A DNA stretch of 32,198 nucleotides, taken from contig JBGAPI010000061.1 in NCBI GenBank assembly GCA_044221335.1, forward strand, positions 1-32,198, in the 5' to 3' direction. Source of the DNA: JBGAPI01 sp044221335 (GTDB lineage Bacteria; Pseudomonadota; Gammaproteobacteria; Xanthomonadales; Ahniellaceae). Every line of letters starts with the position of its first letter. Position 1 is the stretch's first letter. This document shows, piece after piece, positions 16,601-24,028 of the stretch. The notes beneath the pieces are model-generated. The model had not been told where the DNA came from, did not search any database, and saw nothing but the letters and a program-made list of their open reading frames with translations. The translations under genes were made by a program, and so were the position numbers.

Positions 16601-16846
16601 GTGATGACCTCGATCGCCTTCATCGCCGGCACCGTGCCGCTGGTGTTCTCGCACGGCGCCGGCGCCGAGGTCCGCTCGGTCACCGGCATCACCGTGTTCG
16701 CCGGCATGCTCGGCGTCACCCTGTTCGGCCTGCTGCTGACGCCGGTGTTCTACGTCGCGCTGCGCAAGCTCGCCAACCGACCGCTGGTCTCGCATGGCGC
16801 GCATGCCGCGCCGACGGCGCCGGCTCTGGAGACCCTCCATGCTTAA
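13661..16846 (+). CDS. RND multidrug efflux pump, HAE-1 family permease
   Basis: An inner-membrane, proton-driven drug exporter of 1061 residues, the normal size for AcrB/MexF-type pumps. It starts MNFSRFFIDRPIFAAVLSIV (TM1). A large periplasmic loop follows, then the TM2-6 block, in which TM4 has GIVVDDAIVVVENVERN with the proton-relay pair D410-D411 (D407-D408 in AcrB). The second periplasmic loop and TM7-12 include YESWTLPLAVILIVPMTLL and GLACKNAILIVEFA. All hallmarks are intact. The Shine-Dalgarno is weak (GGA, 7 nt upstream), and the gene follows a hairpin-rich spacer. Its TAA overlaps the start of the channel gene by 8 bp. The substrate cannot be deduced. The LysR control recalls MexEF or CeoAB systems. 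Confidence 0.97.
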   Translation: MNFSRFFIDRPIFAAVLSIVIFAAGLIAIPLLPISEYPEVVPPSVVVRTVYPGANPKVIAETVATPLEEAVNGVEGLMYLKSVAGSDGVLQMTVTFKPGTNADDAAVRVQNRVSQALARLPEDVRRQGVTTQKQSPVFLMVVHLVSPNGKYDTLYLRNYMRLTVKDALARIPGVGDAQQFGGGDYAMRIWLDPDKVAARGMTAGDVLAAIREQNVQVSAGQLGAEPAPNGSDFLTLINAKGRLESVDEFDSIVLKNGANGEIVHLSDVARVELAAGDYTLRSRLDGMNAAALGIFQAPGANALEIRDAVVRTMDELKKTFPADVEYRTVYDTTIFVRDSIRAVVTTLMEAVVLVVLVVILFLQTWRASIIPLLAVPVSIVGTFAALYLLGFSINTLTLFGLVLAIGIVVDDAIVVVENVERNIEEGHSPLTAAHRAMAEVSAPIIAIALVLCAVFVPMAFLTGVTGQFYKQFAVTIAISTVISAINSLTLSPALAALLLKPHGASKDGLSRLIDRGFGWLFRPFNRFFKTSAERYQGVVGKSLGGRGRVFAVYAVLLVATAAVFSAVPRGFIPIQDKLYLIAGVKLPEGASIERTDAALKKVAAIAMSVDGVEHEVAFPGLNPLQFTNTPNNGVVFFPLKPFGERKLSAKQINEQINARLGSIKEGFAFALLPPPILGLGNGSGYSLFVEDRGNLGYGALQSAVQGFQGAVSQTPGMGFPISSYQANVPQLDAEVDRIKAKAQGVPLTELFSTLQTYLGSAYVNDFNKFGRTWQVIAQADGPFRDDVEDIARLRTRNIRGEMVPVGSMVTVKQTYGPDPVIRFNGYPAADLLGEADPRLLSSAQAMAKVSEIAGKALPNGMSYDWSDLSYQESTQGKAALVVFPLAVLLAFLVLAALYESWTLPLAVILIVPMTLLSALAGVWITGGDNNVFVQVGLVVLMGLACKNAILIVEFARELELAGKDPVAAALEACRLRLRPIVMTSIAFIAGTVPLVFSHGAGAEVRSVTGITVFAGMLGVTLFGLLLTPVFYVALRKLANRPLVSHGAHAAPTAPALETLHA

Positions 16847-18224
16847 GTCACTTCTGGCCGTCGCCATCACGGTCGTCCTCGCCGGCACCGCAGCCGCGGC
16901 CTCGCCCACGGTGGAAGCCCCGAAGGACTTCGCCGAAGCTCCCGCGGTCACGGAGCACGGCGACCGGGTCGACGCGGCCTTCTGGCGACGCTTCGGCGAT
17001 GCCACGCTCGTTACCCTGATCGAACGCGCCCGGGCCCACAACCACGACCTGCGCAGCGCGCTCGCCAACCTCGATGCGGCGGGCGCCACGCTGCGCGCCG
17101 ACCGCCTCGACCAGTTCCCTTCGATCACGGCGGAAGCGTCCGCCGGGCATCGACGCAGCAGCGCCGATCAGGCGCCGGGCCAGGCGCGCGACGCTCGCGA
17201 CCACGACGACTACTCGCTGGGCGCCCGACTGTCCTGGGAGATCGACCTGTCCGGCCGCGTGCGCAAGCGCGTCGCCGCGGGCACCGCGGAGGTCGAGGCG
17301 GCCACGGCCGACCTCGCCGCGCTGCGGATCAGCATCGACGCGGCGGTAGCGCGCGACTATCTGGAACTGCGCGGGCTGCAGGCGCGACTCGCGGTCGCCC
17401 GCGAGAACGAGCGCAGCCAGTCCGAGACGCTGCGTCTGGTCGAGGCCGGCCTCGCCGCCGGACGCGGCACCGAGTTCGATACCTCCCGCGCGGCTTCGCA
17501 GCTCTCCGGCACCCGCGCGCGGATTCCGGCGCTGTCGGCCGACATCACGGCGCACCGGAATCGACTCGCCGTGCTGACCGGCGTCGCGCCGGAACGGTTC
17601 GATGTCGACGTCGCCAGCGTGCTCGCGTTGCCCACGCTGCCGGCGGCGATCGATCCCGGCACGCCGGGCGATCTGCTGTTGCGACGGCCCGATCTCGCGG
17701 CGGCGGCGGCACGTCTCGATGCGGCGACGGCCCGCCTCGGCGTCGCCCGAGCCGACTACTTCCCGCATTTCAGCCTCGGTGCGCTGCTCGGCGTCCAGGC
17801 CAACCACGGCGGCGATCTGTTCCAGCGCGACGGCCAGTCGCGGCTCGTCGCGCTCGGCATCGACTGGACGTTCCTCGACGTCGCCCGCGTCCGCGCCGGC
17901 GAGGCGCGCGCCAGGGCTTCGGTCGACGGGGCCGTCGCCAACTACGAGAAGGCGCTGCTGACGGCGCTGGCCGATACCGAGACCGCGCTGTCCGGATACT
18001 CGTCGGCCCTGCAGGAGGCCTCGGCCCTCGACGCCGCTGCATCGCACAGTGGCGCGGCGGCAAAGCTCGCCCGGATCCGCTACGACGCGGGCGCCTCGAC
18101 CTTGTTCGAAGTGCTCGACGCGGAACGCAGCAAGCTCGCGGCCGACGACGCGGCGGCACAGGGGCGAACGCGGAGCTATCTGCAGCTGGTCGCGCTGTAT
18201 CAGGCGCTCGCCGGCGCGGTGTAG
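16839..18224 (+). CDS. RND efflux outer-membrane channel (TolC/OprM-like)
   Basis: A 461-residue NodT/OprM-type outer-membrane factor with two OEP domains (about 55-250 and 265-455). They are marked by DATLVTLIERARAHNHDLRSA, SLGARLSWEIDLSGRV and the duplicated DLLLRRPDLAAAAARLDAAT segment. It trimerises into a beta-barrel plus periplasmic tunnel and completes the efflux complex. The signal peptide ends in AGTAAAAS, and no lipobox Cys is present, unlike many OprM relatives that are lipoproteins. GGAG lies 8 nt before the ATG, and the start overlaps the pump gene by 8 bp. The stop codon lies inside the first bases of the REP-like unit that begins at 18221. Confidence 0.95.
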   Translation: MLKSLLAVAITVVLAGTAAAASPTVEAPKDFAEAPAVTEHGDRVDAAFWRRFGDATLVTLIERARAHNHDLRSALANLDAAGATLRADRLDQFPSITAEASAGHRRSSADQAPGQARDARDHDDYSLGARLSWEIDLSGRVRKRVAAGTAEVEAATADLAALRISIDAAVARDYLELRGLQARLAVARENERSQSETLRLVEAGLAAGRGTEFDTSRAASQLSGTRARIPALSADITAHRNRLAVLTGVAPERFDVDVASVLALPTLPAAIDPGTPGDLLLRRPDLAAAAARLDAATARLGVARADYFPHFSLGALLGVQANHGGDLFQRDGQSRLVALGIDWTFLDVARVRAGEARARASVDGAVANYEKALLTALADTETALSGYSSALQEASALDAAASHSGAAAKLARIRYDAGASTLFEVLDAERSKLAADDAAAQGRTRSYLQLVALYQALAGAV

Positions 18225-18311
18225 GGCGCGCACTGCGCGCCGTTGCCTCGACGCTTGGACCTCGCATCGATTGCCGACCAACTCGCAGTGACCGCCAGGG
18301 GCCGCCCTGCC
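18221..18311. repeat. REP-like unit, copy 1
   Basis: A 91-bp unit beginning GTAGGGCGCG and ending CCAGGGGCCGCCCTGCC. Its ends are roughly inverted (GTAGGGCG and CGCCCT), so it can fold into a hairpin. It begins at the stop codon of the channel gene and is followed directly by a second copy. The beginning GGCGCGCACTGCGCGCC is itself palindromic. Confidence 0.7.
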
Positions 18312-18402
18312 GTAGGGCGCGCCCTGCGCGCCGTCGCCCCGACGCTCCGGTCCCGGAACGATTGCCCTACCCTCTCGCGATGGCGGCCAGGGGCCGCCCT
18401 AC
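18312..18402. repeat. REP-like unit, copy 2
   Basis: The second 91-bp unit, in the same orientation and at exactly one unit length. The two copies agree almost fully over the first 23 bases and the last 15, and less in the middle. The inverted ends GTAGGGCG/CGCCCTAC are perfect here. This resembles a BIME-type cluster of palindromic elements. It may protect the efflux transcript 3' end. Confidence 0.7.
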
Positions 18403-18832
18403 GACACTTCGCCGGTGAACCGCTTCGGCGGCGCCTGCATACGCGGCTTGCGCGATGCCATCGCCTTGGCGGTGTCCGGCACCCGCCCGCGCCCTCCGTG
18501 GCTCTGAGGCACCTTCGCCAGTGCCGCGCCGCCCCTGTGTACTGGTAGCTGCCGTCTTCGTTTCCGTCGACCACGATTGACGGCTCATGCGATCCGGCAG
18601 CGGGAATCGGTGCACTATCCGACGAGAACGCGGCGATGGCGTCAAGCGGAGTGTTGGTACTGTCCGACGTCCTGTCTGGAGTGTCCGTCACGGCAAGTTG
18701 CGGCGGTTGCCAACGGCAGATCGGAGCGGATCACTCGCTCCGTCGCCACTGGCGCCACGGCTACGCGCCCGCCGCGTCGGCACGCAGGCAGCCCCGGGCG
18801 GCCGCGCACACCTACACAACCAGGAGATACCC
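18403..18832. other. 430-bp non-coding or degraded stretch
   Basis: No confident gene. A minus-strand frame from 18691 reads MTDTPDRTSDSTN and on to VVDGNEDGSYQYTGAA, which is fairly protein-like. It then turns Arg-rich, while a neighbouring frame continues to a stop at 18400-18402. That could be a frameshifted small gene, or chance. It presumably also holds the promoter of the gene at 18833. Confidence 0.3.
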
Positions 18833-19444
18833 ATGTCCAAGCTGATCCTGCGAAACCAGACTCCCGAAGTCGTTCGGCTGGCCGTGTTCAAGCAGCCTGT
18901 GATCAACCCCACGCTCGCGACCATCGCGTGGCTGATCGCGGAGCCACCGCCGGGCGGCAAGCAGACCATCGACATCCCGGACGACTTGTCGGTGTTCGCC
19001 CAGTACTCGAACGATCTGTCCAATCCGAGCAACCTGGTCTGCGAGACGGCGCACATCCCATTCGCCGAAACCACCGCGAGTTTCAACATCAGCTCGCTGA
19101 TGTCCCAGGATAGTCGCGCCTCCGGCGCGGTCATCACGCAAACCTTCAACAACCTCGTGATGAACGAGGTGCGGATCTACAACAACTATTCGATCGGCTG
19201 CCTCGTCACGATCGCGAAGAACGGCGACGCGATCTTCGCGCCCCAGGTCATCTGGCCGGGCGGCCTGCTCGTGGAGGACGTGCGCTCGCCGTTCTATGTG
19301 GCGGTGGTCTCGCAGTTCGCCTACAAGGGAAAGCGTCTGGTGCATGAGGAATTCAGCCAGACTCAGATCGAGGTGCTCGAGGGCGATTCGGTCACCGTCA
19401 CCGGCACTCAGTGGAAGGGCTATTCCCTCGCCGCTCAACGCTGA
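18833..19444 (+). CDS. unrecognised soluble protein, beta-rich
   Basis: A 203-residue protein that I cannot assign to a family. The start is secure: AGGAGA lies 6 nt before the ATG. There is no signal peptide or membrane span, so it is probably cytoplasmic or exported by another route. The sequence alternates short hydrophobic strands with Asn/Thr/Pro turns (LILRNQTPEVVRLAVFKQ, KQTIDIPDDLSVFAQYS, SDNL-like loops, VTGTQWKGYSL), consistent with a beta-sandwich. It has two cysteines. Base composition is normal for the window, and codon usage looks native. It stands alone between the REP units and the giant subtilase-like gene. The tail ends in GYSLAAQR. Confidence 0.85.
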   Translation: MSKLILRNQTPEVVRLAVFKQPVINPTLATIAWLIAEPPPGGKQTIDIPDDLSVFAQYSNDLSNPSNLVCETAHIPFAETTASFNISSLMSQDSRASGAVITQTFNNLVMNEVRIYNNYSIGCLVTIAKNGDAIFAPQVIWPGGLLVEDVRSPFYVAVVSQFAYKGKRLVHEEFSQTQIEVLEGDSVTVTGTQWKGYSLAAQR

Positions 19445-19723
19445 TCGGACATCCACGGCATGCCACCGGCGGCGCTCGCGCCCGCCGGCACCTCGTCGCA
19501 GCGGTCGATCGCCGCCTGATCCGCCGTAATTGCAATGTCTTTAACTCGCCCGCACTCGATCCCCAGGCGGATGCGGCGGCGGGCAATGTCACATAGAGTT
19601 ACAGGTCGACGTTGGCCTGCCGACGGCTCGCGGATGGTTGCTCGGCATCGGAACGACGACGAGCGTGACGGCCGGACTGGCGGGTTTCGGCGGCTGCGAC
19701 CAATTCAACCCTGGGGACGACAA
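19445..19723 (+). promoter_or_regulatory. upstream region of the subtilase-like gene
   Basis: A 279-bp region containing the least GC-rich patch nearby (about 19525-19550). The promoter of the large secreted protein probably lies here, although no box pair is convincing. Frames through it are Arg-rich and do not resemble a signal peptide. Confidence 0.35.
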
Positions 19724-22700
19724 GTGACGAATCGAAGAGACCGATCGGCGGCGCGACCAGGCCGTCGACTGAACGCGGCTTGCGCGCTGATCCTGGGAAC
19801 CACGGCGCTGACGATCGCAGCGGGCGCCGTGGCGAAACCGATCCCGGACAACCTCGGGCCGGGTCTGGCGGAACTCGCCACCAGCCAGGCCGCGCTCCGG
19901 ATTGATCCGAATGCCGGCACCTACAACGGCTTCGCCACCGAGGCGGCCGCCAACGCCGCGACGCTCGCGATCACCGACAGCCGCGACGGCCGGGTGATGG
20001 TCGACATCGTTCCGACCGGCAGCGTCGCCGTCGACACGCTGGTCGCGAAGCTGCGTGGCCACGCCGCTTCGTTCGAGGTCAAGGCGACCGATGCAAGCTA
20101 TCGCGGCGTCGGCATGATCGAGGCCTTCGTCACCGTCGACGACGCCGTGCAGATCGCGAAGACCCCCGGCGTGCGCTCGGTGTTCCTCGCGCTGAAGCCC
20201 GTCCATCATCATTCGGCCGTGCCAGTGAGTGGCCGAGCCGGAACCGGCGCCAGCGTCGTTCCCGGTGGCCACCTCCGCAAGCTCGGCAGCGCCTTCGACC
20301 AGGGCGTGATCCAGCACCGCGTCGATCGCATCAACCAGTTCTACAACGCCGCGGCGCCGGTCAACTACAACGGCACCGGCATCTCGATCGGCGTGCTGTC
20401 GGACAGTTTCGACACCAGCGGCACCGGCTCGGCGGCGACCGACCTCGCCAACTTCGACCTGCCCGGTTCGGCCAGCCACCCGGCCGGCAACACCGCTCCG
20501 GTCATCGTGCTTGAGGACTTCGCCGGCGGCACCGACGAGGGCCGCGGCATGATGCAGATCGTGCACAAGATGGCGCCGAGCGCGAAGCTCGCGTTCGCCA
20601 CCGCCGACACCGGCGAACTCGGCTTCGCCAACAACATTCGTGCGCTGGCCGGCCTGCCCGGTTTCACCAAGCCGCCGGCGACCCAACAGGGCTTCGCGGC
20701 GCAGGTGATCGTCGACGACGTCGGCTATTTCGACGAACCCTTCTACACCGACGGCATCGTCAGCCGCGGCGTGGACGACGTCGCCGCGGCCGGCGTCTCC
20801 TACTTCTCCTCGGCCGGCAACGACATCGGCATCAACGGCTACGAGTCCGAGCTGCGCATCGTCCCGAACGGCACCGGCACGACCTCCGCGACCAACACCG
20901 CGCTGGTCAACACCAACATCAACCTGACCGGCGTCCCCGCCAATCTCTACGCCGGCGGCTTCCACAACTTCAACCCGACCCCGGGTCAGACCGACGTCGC
21001 GCAGCTGGTCAACTACAACTACACCGGCACGTCGCCGCCGGCGACGGTGATGCAGTGGAACGACCCCTACGACACCCGGGATCTGACCCTGAATCAGCCG
21101 CCGATCTACAGCAACTCCGGCACCATCTCGGCCGCGACCACCACGGTCTCGTTCGACGGCGCCAGCGCACCGCCGCTGCCGACCTTCACCGCCGGCGCCG
21201 CCTACGTCATCACCGAGACCGCGACATCCGGCGACCTCGACGCGATCATCAGCATCTTCGACGCGGGCAACAATCTCATCCTGAGCCAGGACACCGGTGC
21301 CGACGAGACGGTGAACTTCTATCCTCCGACCAGTGGCCAGTACAAGATCACCGTCGGCCGCTTCCAGACCACCACCGGAAATTTCAATCTCACGGTGAAT
21401 ACCGCGGTCGGCACCGCCGGCGTCACCACCGACCTCAACCTGCTGGTGTTCAACGCGGCCGGCGCCTACCAGGCCACCCGCTCGTTGACCTCGAACAACC
21501 TGGCAACCAATCGTCCGATCGAACTCGGCCAGTTCACCAAGACCGGAACCCAGCTGCAATTCGTGATCGCGCGCGGCAACACGCCTTCCGGTCCGAATCC
21601 GGCCACCCGCGTGCACTACACCATTGGCGGCAACGGCCTGCCGAACCTCGGTCCGGCCGAATATTTCACCTACAACGCGCCGACCACCGGCGGCCACGCG
21701 ATGGCCAAGGGCTGCAACGGCACGGCCGCCTACGCCGTGTTCCGGGCCAATACGCCCGAGACCTTCACCTCGCCGGGCCCGATCACGATCTACTTCGACG
21801 CCAACTCCAACCGACTCGTGACCCCGGAGCTCCGCCAGCAGCCGCGTCTCGCGGGCGTCGATGGCGGCAATACCTCGTTCTTTGCGCCGGGCGGTGACGA
21901 CAACGAGGACTCGGACGCGAATCCGAACTTCTATGGCACCAGTGCGGCCGCCCCGCACGCGGCGGCGATCGCGGCGCTGGTCCTGCAGTCGCGCGGCGGA
22001 CCGGGCTCGGTGACCCCGACCCAGATGACCTCGATTCTGCAGGCCTCGACCTACCCGCACGACCTCGATCCATCGTCAGCCTCCGGCACCGCGACGACCA
22101 CCGACGGCGGCGGCGTGGTGGTGACGGTTGATTCCGACGGCGAGAACTATCCGTCGACCGGCACCAACGACACCTCGTCGTTCAAGATCAGCTACGTCGG
22201 CGCCGGCTCACTCGCCAGCATCAGCTTCAACCCGGCGAATACCGACGTCGGCGGCGGCAATCCGACCGGCGGCAACAACGGCCCGAACGATGACGCCGGC
22301 TCAAGCCCGGCGACGATCACCTATACCGAGAACAACTTCCCGGGAATGATCTTCATGCCGGCGACCAAGGCGTTCACCCTCGGACCGTTGACCGGCCTGG
22401 TCGCCGCCGATGTCGTCGGCCCGACCAGCACGACGCCATTCACCGGCTTCGCCAACCTCGCGCCCACGCCTGGCAATGGCAGCAGCCAGTTCCGCACGAT
22501 GACGATCGGTTTCCCGACCGGCCAGTTCGGCGACGGCAAGGTGCTGCGCTTCACTGTCGGCCGCGGACAGGGTCATTCGGCCGTGGTGACCACGGCGAAC
22601 GGAACCGTCGTGGCGTTTCCGCTGGCCGATACGCTCGGTGGCGGGGTGTCCATCCCGAGCGGCGTGATCACCGCGGACGGCATGAGCTTCACCGGCACCA

Positions 22701-23857
22701 CGACCTCGGGCGGCAAGTTCAGCGGAACGATCCGCAACTCCATCGGCCGCGGCTACAGCAATGTCGACGGCTACGGACTGATCGACGCCCAGGCGGCGAC
22801 CAACGCCGTTCCGGGCTCGCCGACCGTCGTGTCCGCCGCGCCTTTCGGCCTCGGCAGTTCGGCCCCGGCCTTCGCTGCGGCGAACGGTTCGGTGCTGCTC
22901 ACCGTCAAGGTCACGGCGGGTACCAGCCCGGCCAGCACCGGCATCACGGTGACGGGTGACCTGACGGCGATCGGCGGACCCGCCGCGCAGACCCTCTTCG
23001 ATGACGGCACCCACGGCGACGTCACCGCCGCTGATGGCACCTACTCGTTCGGTGCGGCCATCGGTGCCGCGATCGCGGTCGGCGGCAAGAACGTCCCGGT
23101 CACCATCAGCGACGCGCAGGCGCGTAGCGGCAGCACGCTGATCAATGTGTCAGTGATCTCCACCACCGGTCCGAGCGCGGTCGGTCTCGCCACGCCGGCA
23201 TCGGTGGCACCGGGCGCCGCAAGCCTGCTGACCGCGGCGCTGACCGCCGGTTCCAATCCGATCAGCACCGGCATGACCGCGCGCGTCGACCTGTCGTCGA
23301 TCGGCGGCAGCGCGAACCAGGTGATGTTCGACAACGCCACCAACGGCGACGTGCTGGCGAGCAACAACACGTTCTCGTTCAACTACACCGTCCCCGCAGC
23401 GACCTCAGGCGGCGTGAAGACCTTGCCGCTGATGCTGCTCGACGCCCAGGGGCGCGCCAGCAGCGGCACGATCAGCCTGACCGTGACCGGCCCGACCTCG
23501 CCGACCGCCAGCGCCACATCGACACCGTCGAGCCAGGTGGCCGGCGGCACCGTGCTGCTGACCGTGAACGTGACGCCAGGCACCAATCCGACGAGCTCCG
23601 GGATCACGGTGAGTGCGAACCTCACGGCGATCGGCGGCAGCGCCAGCCAAGCCTTCCACGACGACGGCCTGAACGGCGACGCGACGGCAGGCGACAACGT
23701 CTGGAGCTACCAGGCGACGATCGCAGGCGCCACCGGCGCCGGCACCAAGAACATGCCGGTCAGCGTGTCCGACGGGCAGGCGCGCAGTGCCGGCGCGACG
23801 ATCGTGCTCGACGTCACCAGCAGTGCGGATACGGTGTTCTCCGACGGGTTCGAGTGA
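19724..23857 (+). CDS. large secreted subtilisin-fold protein with His-to-Glu change and DGFE tail
   Basis: A 1377-residue exported S8-like protein. GTG at 19724 is chosen because GGGGA lies 7 nt upstream and a signal peptide follows (hydrophobic 18-37, cleavage near AVAKP). Subtilase landmarks are GVLSDSFD with Asp227, SSAGND with oxyanion Asn366, and YGTSAAAPHAAAIAAL with Ser740. The usual HGTxVAG helix reads DEGRGMMQIVHKMAPSAKL, so Glu272 stands where His is expected. A PPC-like beta-domain (about 465-565) is inserted before the Ser block. After the protease domain come three tandem repeats of about 110 residues (about 1045-1365) with the core DLTAIGG..Q..FDDG..GDVTA..GTYSF..DAQARSG. The protein ends VFSDGFE. 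It is a peptidase or an adhesin-like pseudo-peptidase; activity is unproven. Confidence 0.85.
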   Translation: MTNRRDRSAARPGRRLNAACALILGTTALTIAAGAVAKPIPDNLGPGLAELATSQAALRIDPNAGTYNGFATEAAANAATLAITDSRDGRVMVDIVPTGSVAVDTLVAKLRGHAASFEVKATDASYRGVGMIEAFVTVDDAVQIAKTPGVRSVFLALKPVHHHSAVPVSGRAGTGASVVPGGHLRKLGSAFDQGVIQHRVDRINQFYNAAAPVNYNGTGISIGVLSDSFDTSGTGSAATDLANFDLPGSASHPAGNTAPVIVLEDFAGGTDEGRGMMQIVHKMAPSAKLAFATADTGELGFANNIRALAGLPGFTKPPATQQGFAAQVIVDDVGYFDEPFYTDGIVSRGVDDVAAAGVSYFSSAGNDIGINGYESELRIVPNGTGTTSATNTALVNTNINLTGVPANLYAGGFHNFNPTPGQTDVAQLVNYNYTGTSPPATVMQWNDPYDTRDLTLNQPPIYSNSGTISAATTTVSFDGASAPPLPTFTAGAAYVITETATSGDLDAIISIFDAGNNLILSQDTGADETVNFYPPTSGQYKITVGRFQTTTGNFNLTVNTAVGTAGVTTDLNLLVFNAAGAYQATRSLTSNNLATNRPIELGQFTKTGTQLQFVIARGNTPSGPNPATRVHYTIGGNGLPNLGPAEYFTYNAPTTGGHAMAKGCNGTAAYAVFRANTPETFTSPGPITIYFDANSNRLVTPELRQQPRLAGVDGGNTSFFAPGGDDNEDSDANPNFYGTSAAAPHAAAIAALVLQSRGGPGSVTPTQMTSILQASTYPHDLDPSSASGTATTTDGGGVVVTVDSDGENYPSTGTNDTSSFKISYVGAGSLASISFNPANTDVGGGNPTGGNNGPNDDAGSSPATITYTENNFPGMIFMPATKAFTLGPLTGLVAADVVGPTSTTPFTGFANLAPTPGNGSSQFRTMTIGFPTGQFGDGKVLRFTVGRGQGHSAVVTTANGTVVAFPLADTLGGGVSIPSGVITADGMSFTGTTTSGGKFSGTIRNSIGRGYSNVDGYGLIDAQAATNAVPGSPTVVSAAPFGLGSSAPAFAAANGSVLLTVKVTAGTSPASTGITVTGDLTAIGGPAAQTLFDDGTHGDVTAADGTYSFGAAIGAAIAVGGKNVPVTISDAQARSGSTLINVSVISTTGPSAVGLATPASVAPGAASLLTAALTAGSNPISTGMTARVDLSSIGGSANQVMFDNATNGDVLASNNTFSFNYTVPAATSGGVKTLPLMLLDAQGRASSGTISLTVTGPTSPTASATSTPSSQVAGGTVLLTVNVTPGTNPTSSGITVSANLTAIGGSASQAFHDDGLNGDATAGDNVWSYQATIAGATGAGTKNMPVSVSDGQARSAGATIVLDVTSSADTVFSDGFE

Positions 23858-24028
23858 AGTGACATCGGCTCCGGTCGTCGCGGAAGCGCCGGCCGGAATC
23901 AGTGCGTCGGCAATCTCCAGGGAGCCCGGGGCGAGCCCACCGGACCGGATCCGGCAGCGCGGCATCGAATCCCGCGGCGATCCGATGCGATCTTGGGGGA
24001 ACCGCTGCTCGCGACGCGCGCGCCGGCT

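Noticed and set aside
14231..17128. 965-codon minus-strand open frame opposite the RND pump and channel genes
   Set aside because: It mirrors two highly conserved plus-strand genes, its product is Arg/His/Asp-rich low-complexity with no domain, and long antisense frames are expected in GC-rich codon usage.
18367..18691. Minus-strand small ORFs in the REP downstream region
   Set aside because: No family, overlapping frames, partly inside the repeat, and no ribosome binding site; at most a degraded gene.
19589..22060. 823-codon minus-strand open frame opposite the subtilase-like gene
   Set aside because: Low-complexity antisense shadow; the plus-strand protein has clear catalytic motifs.
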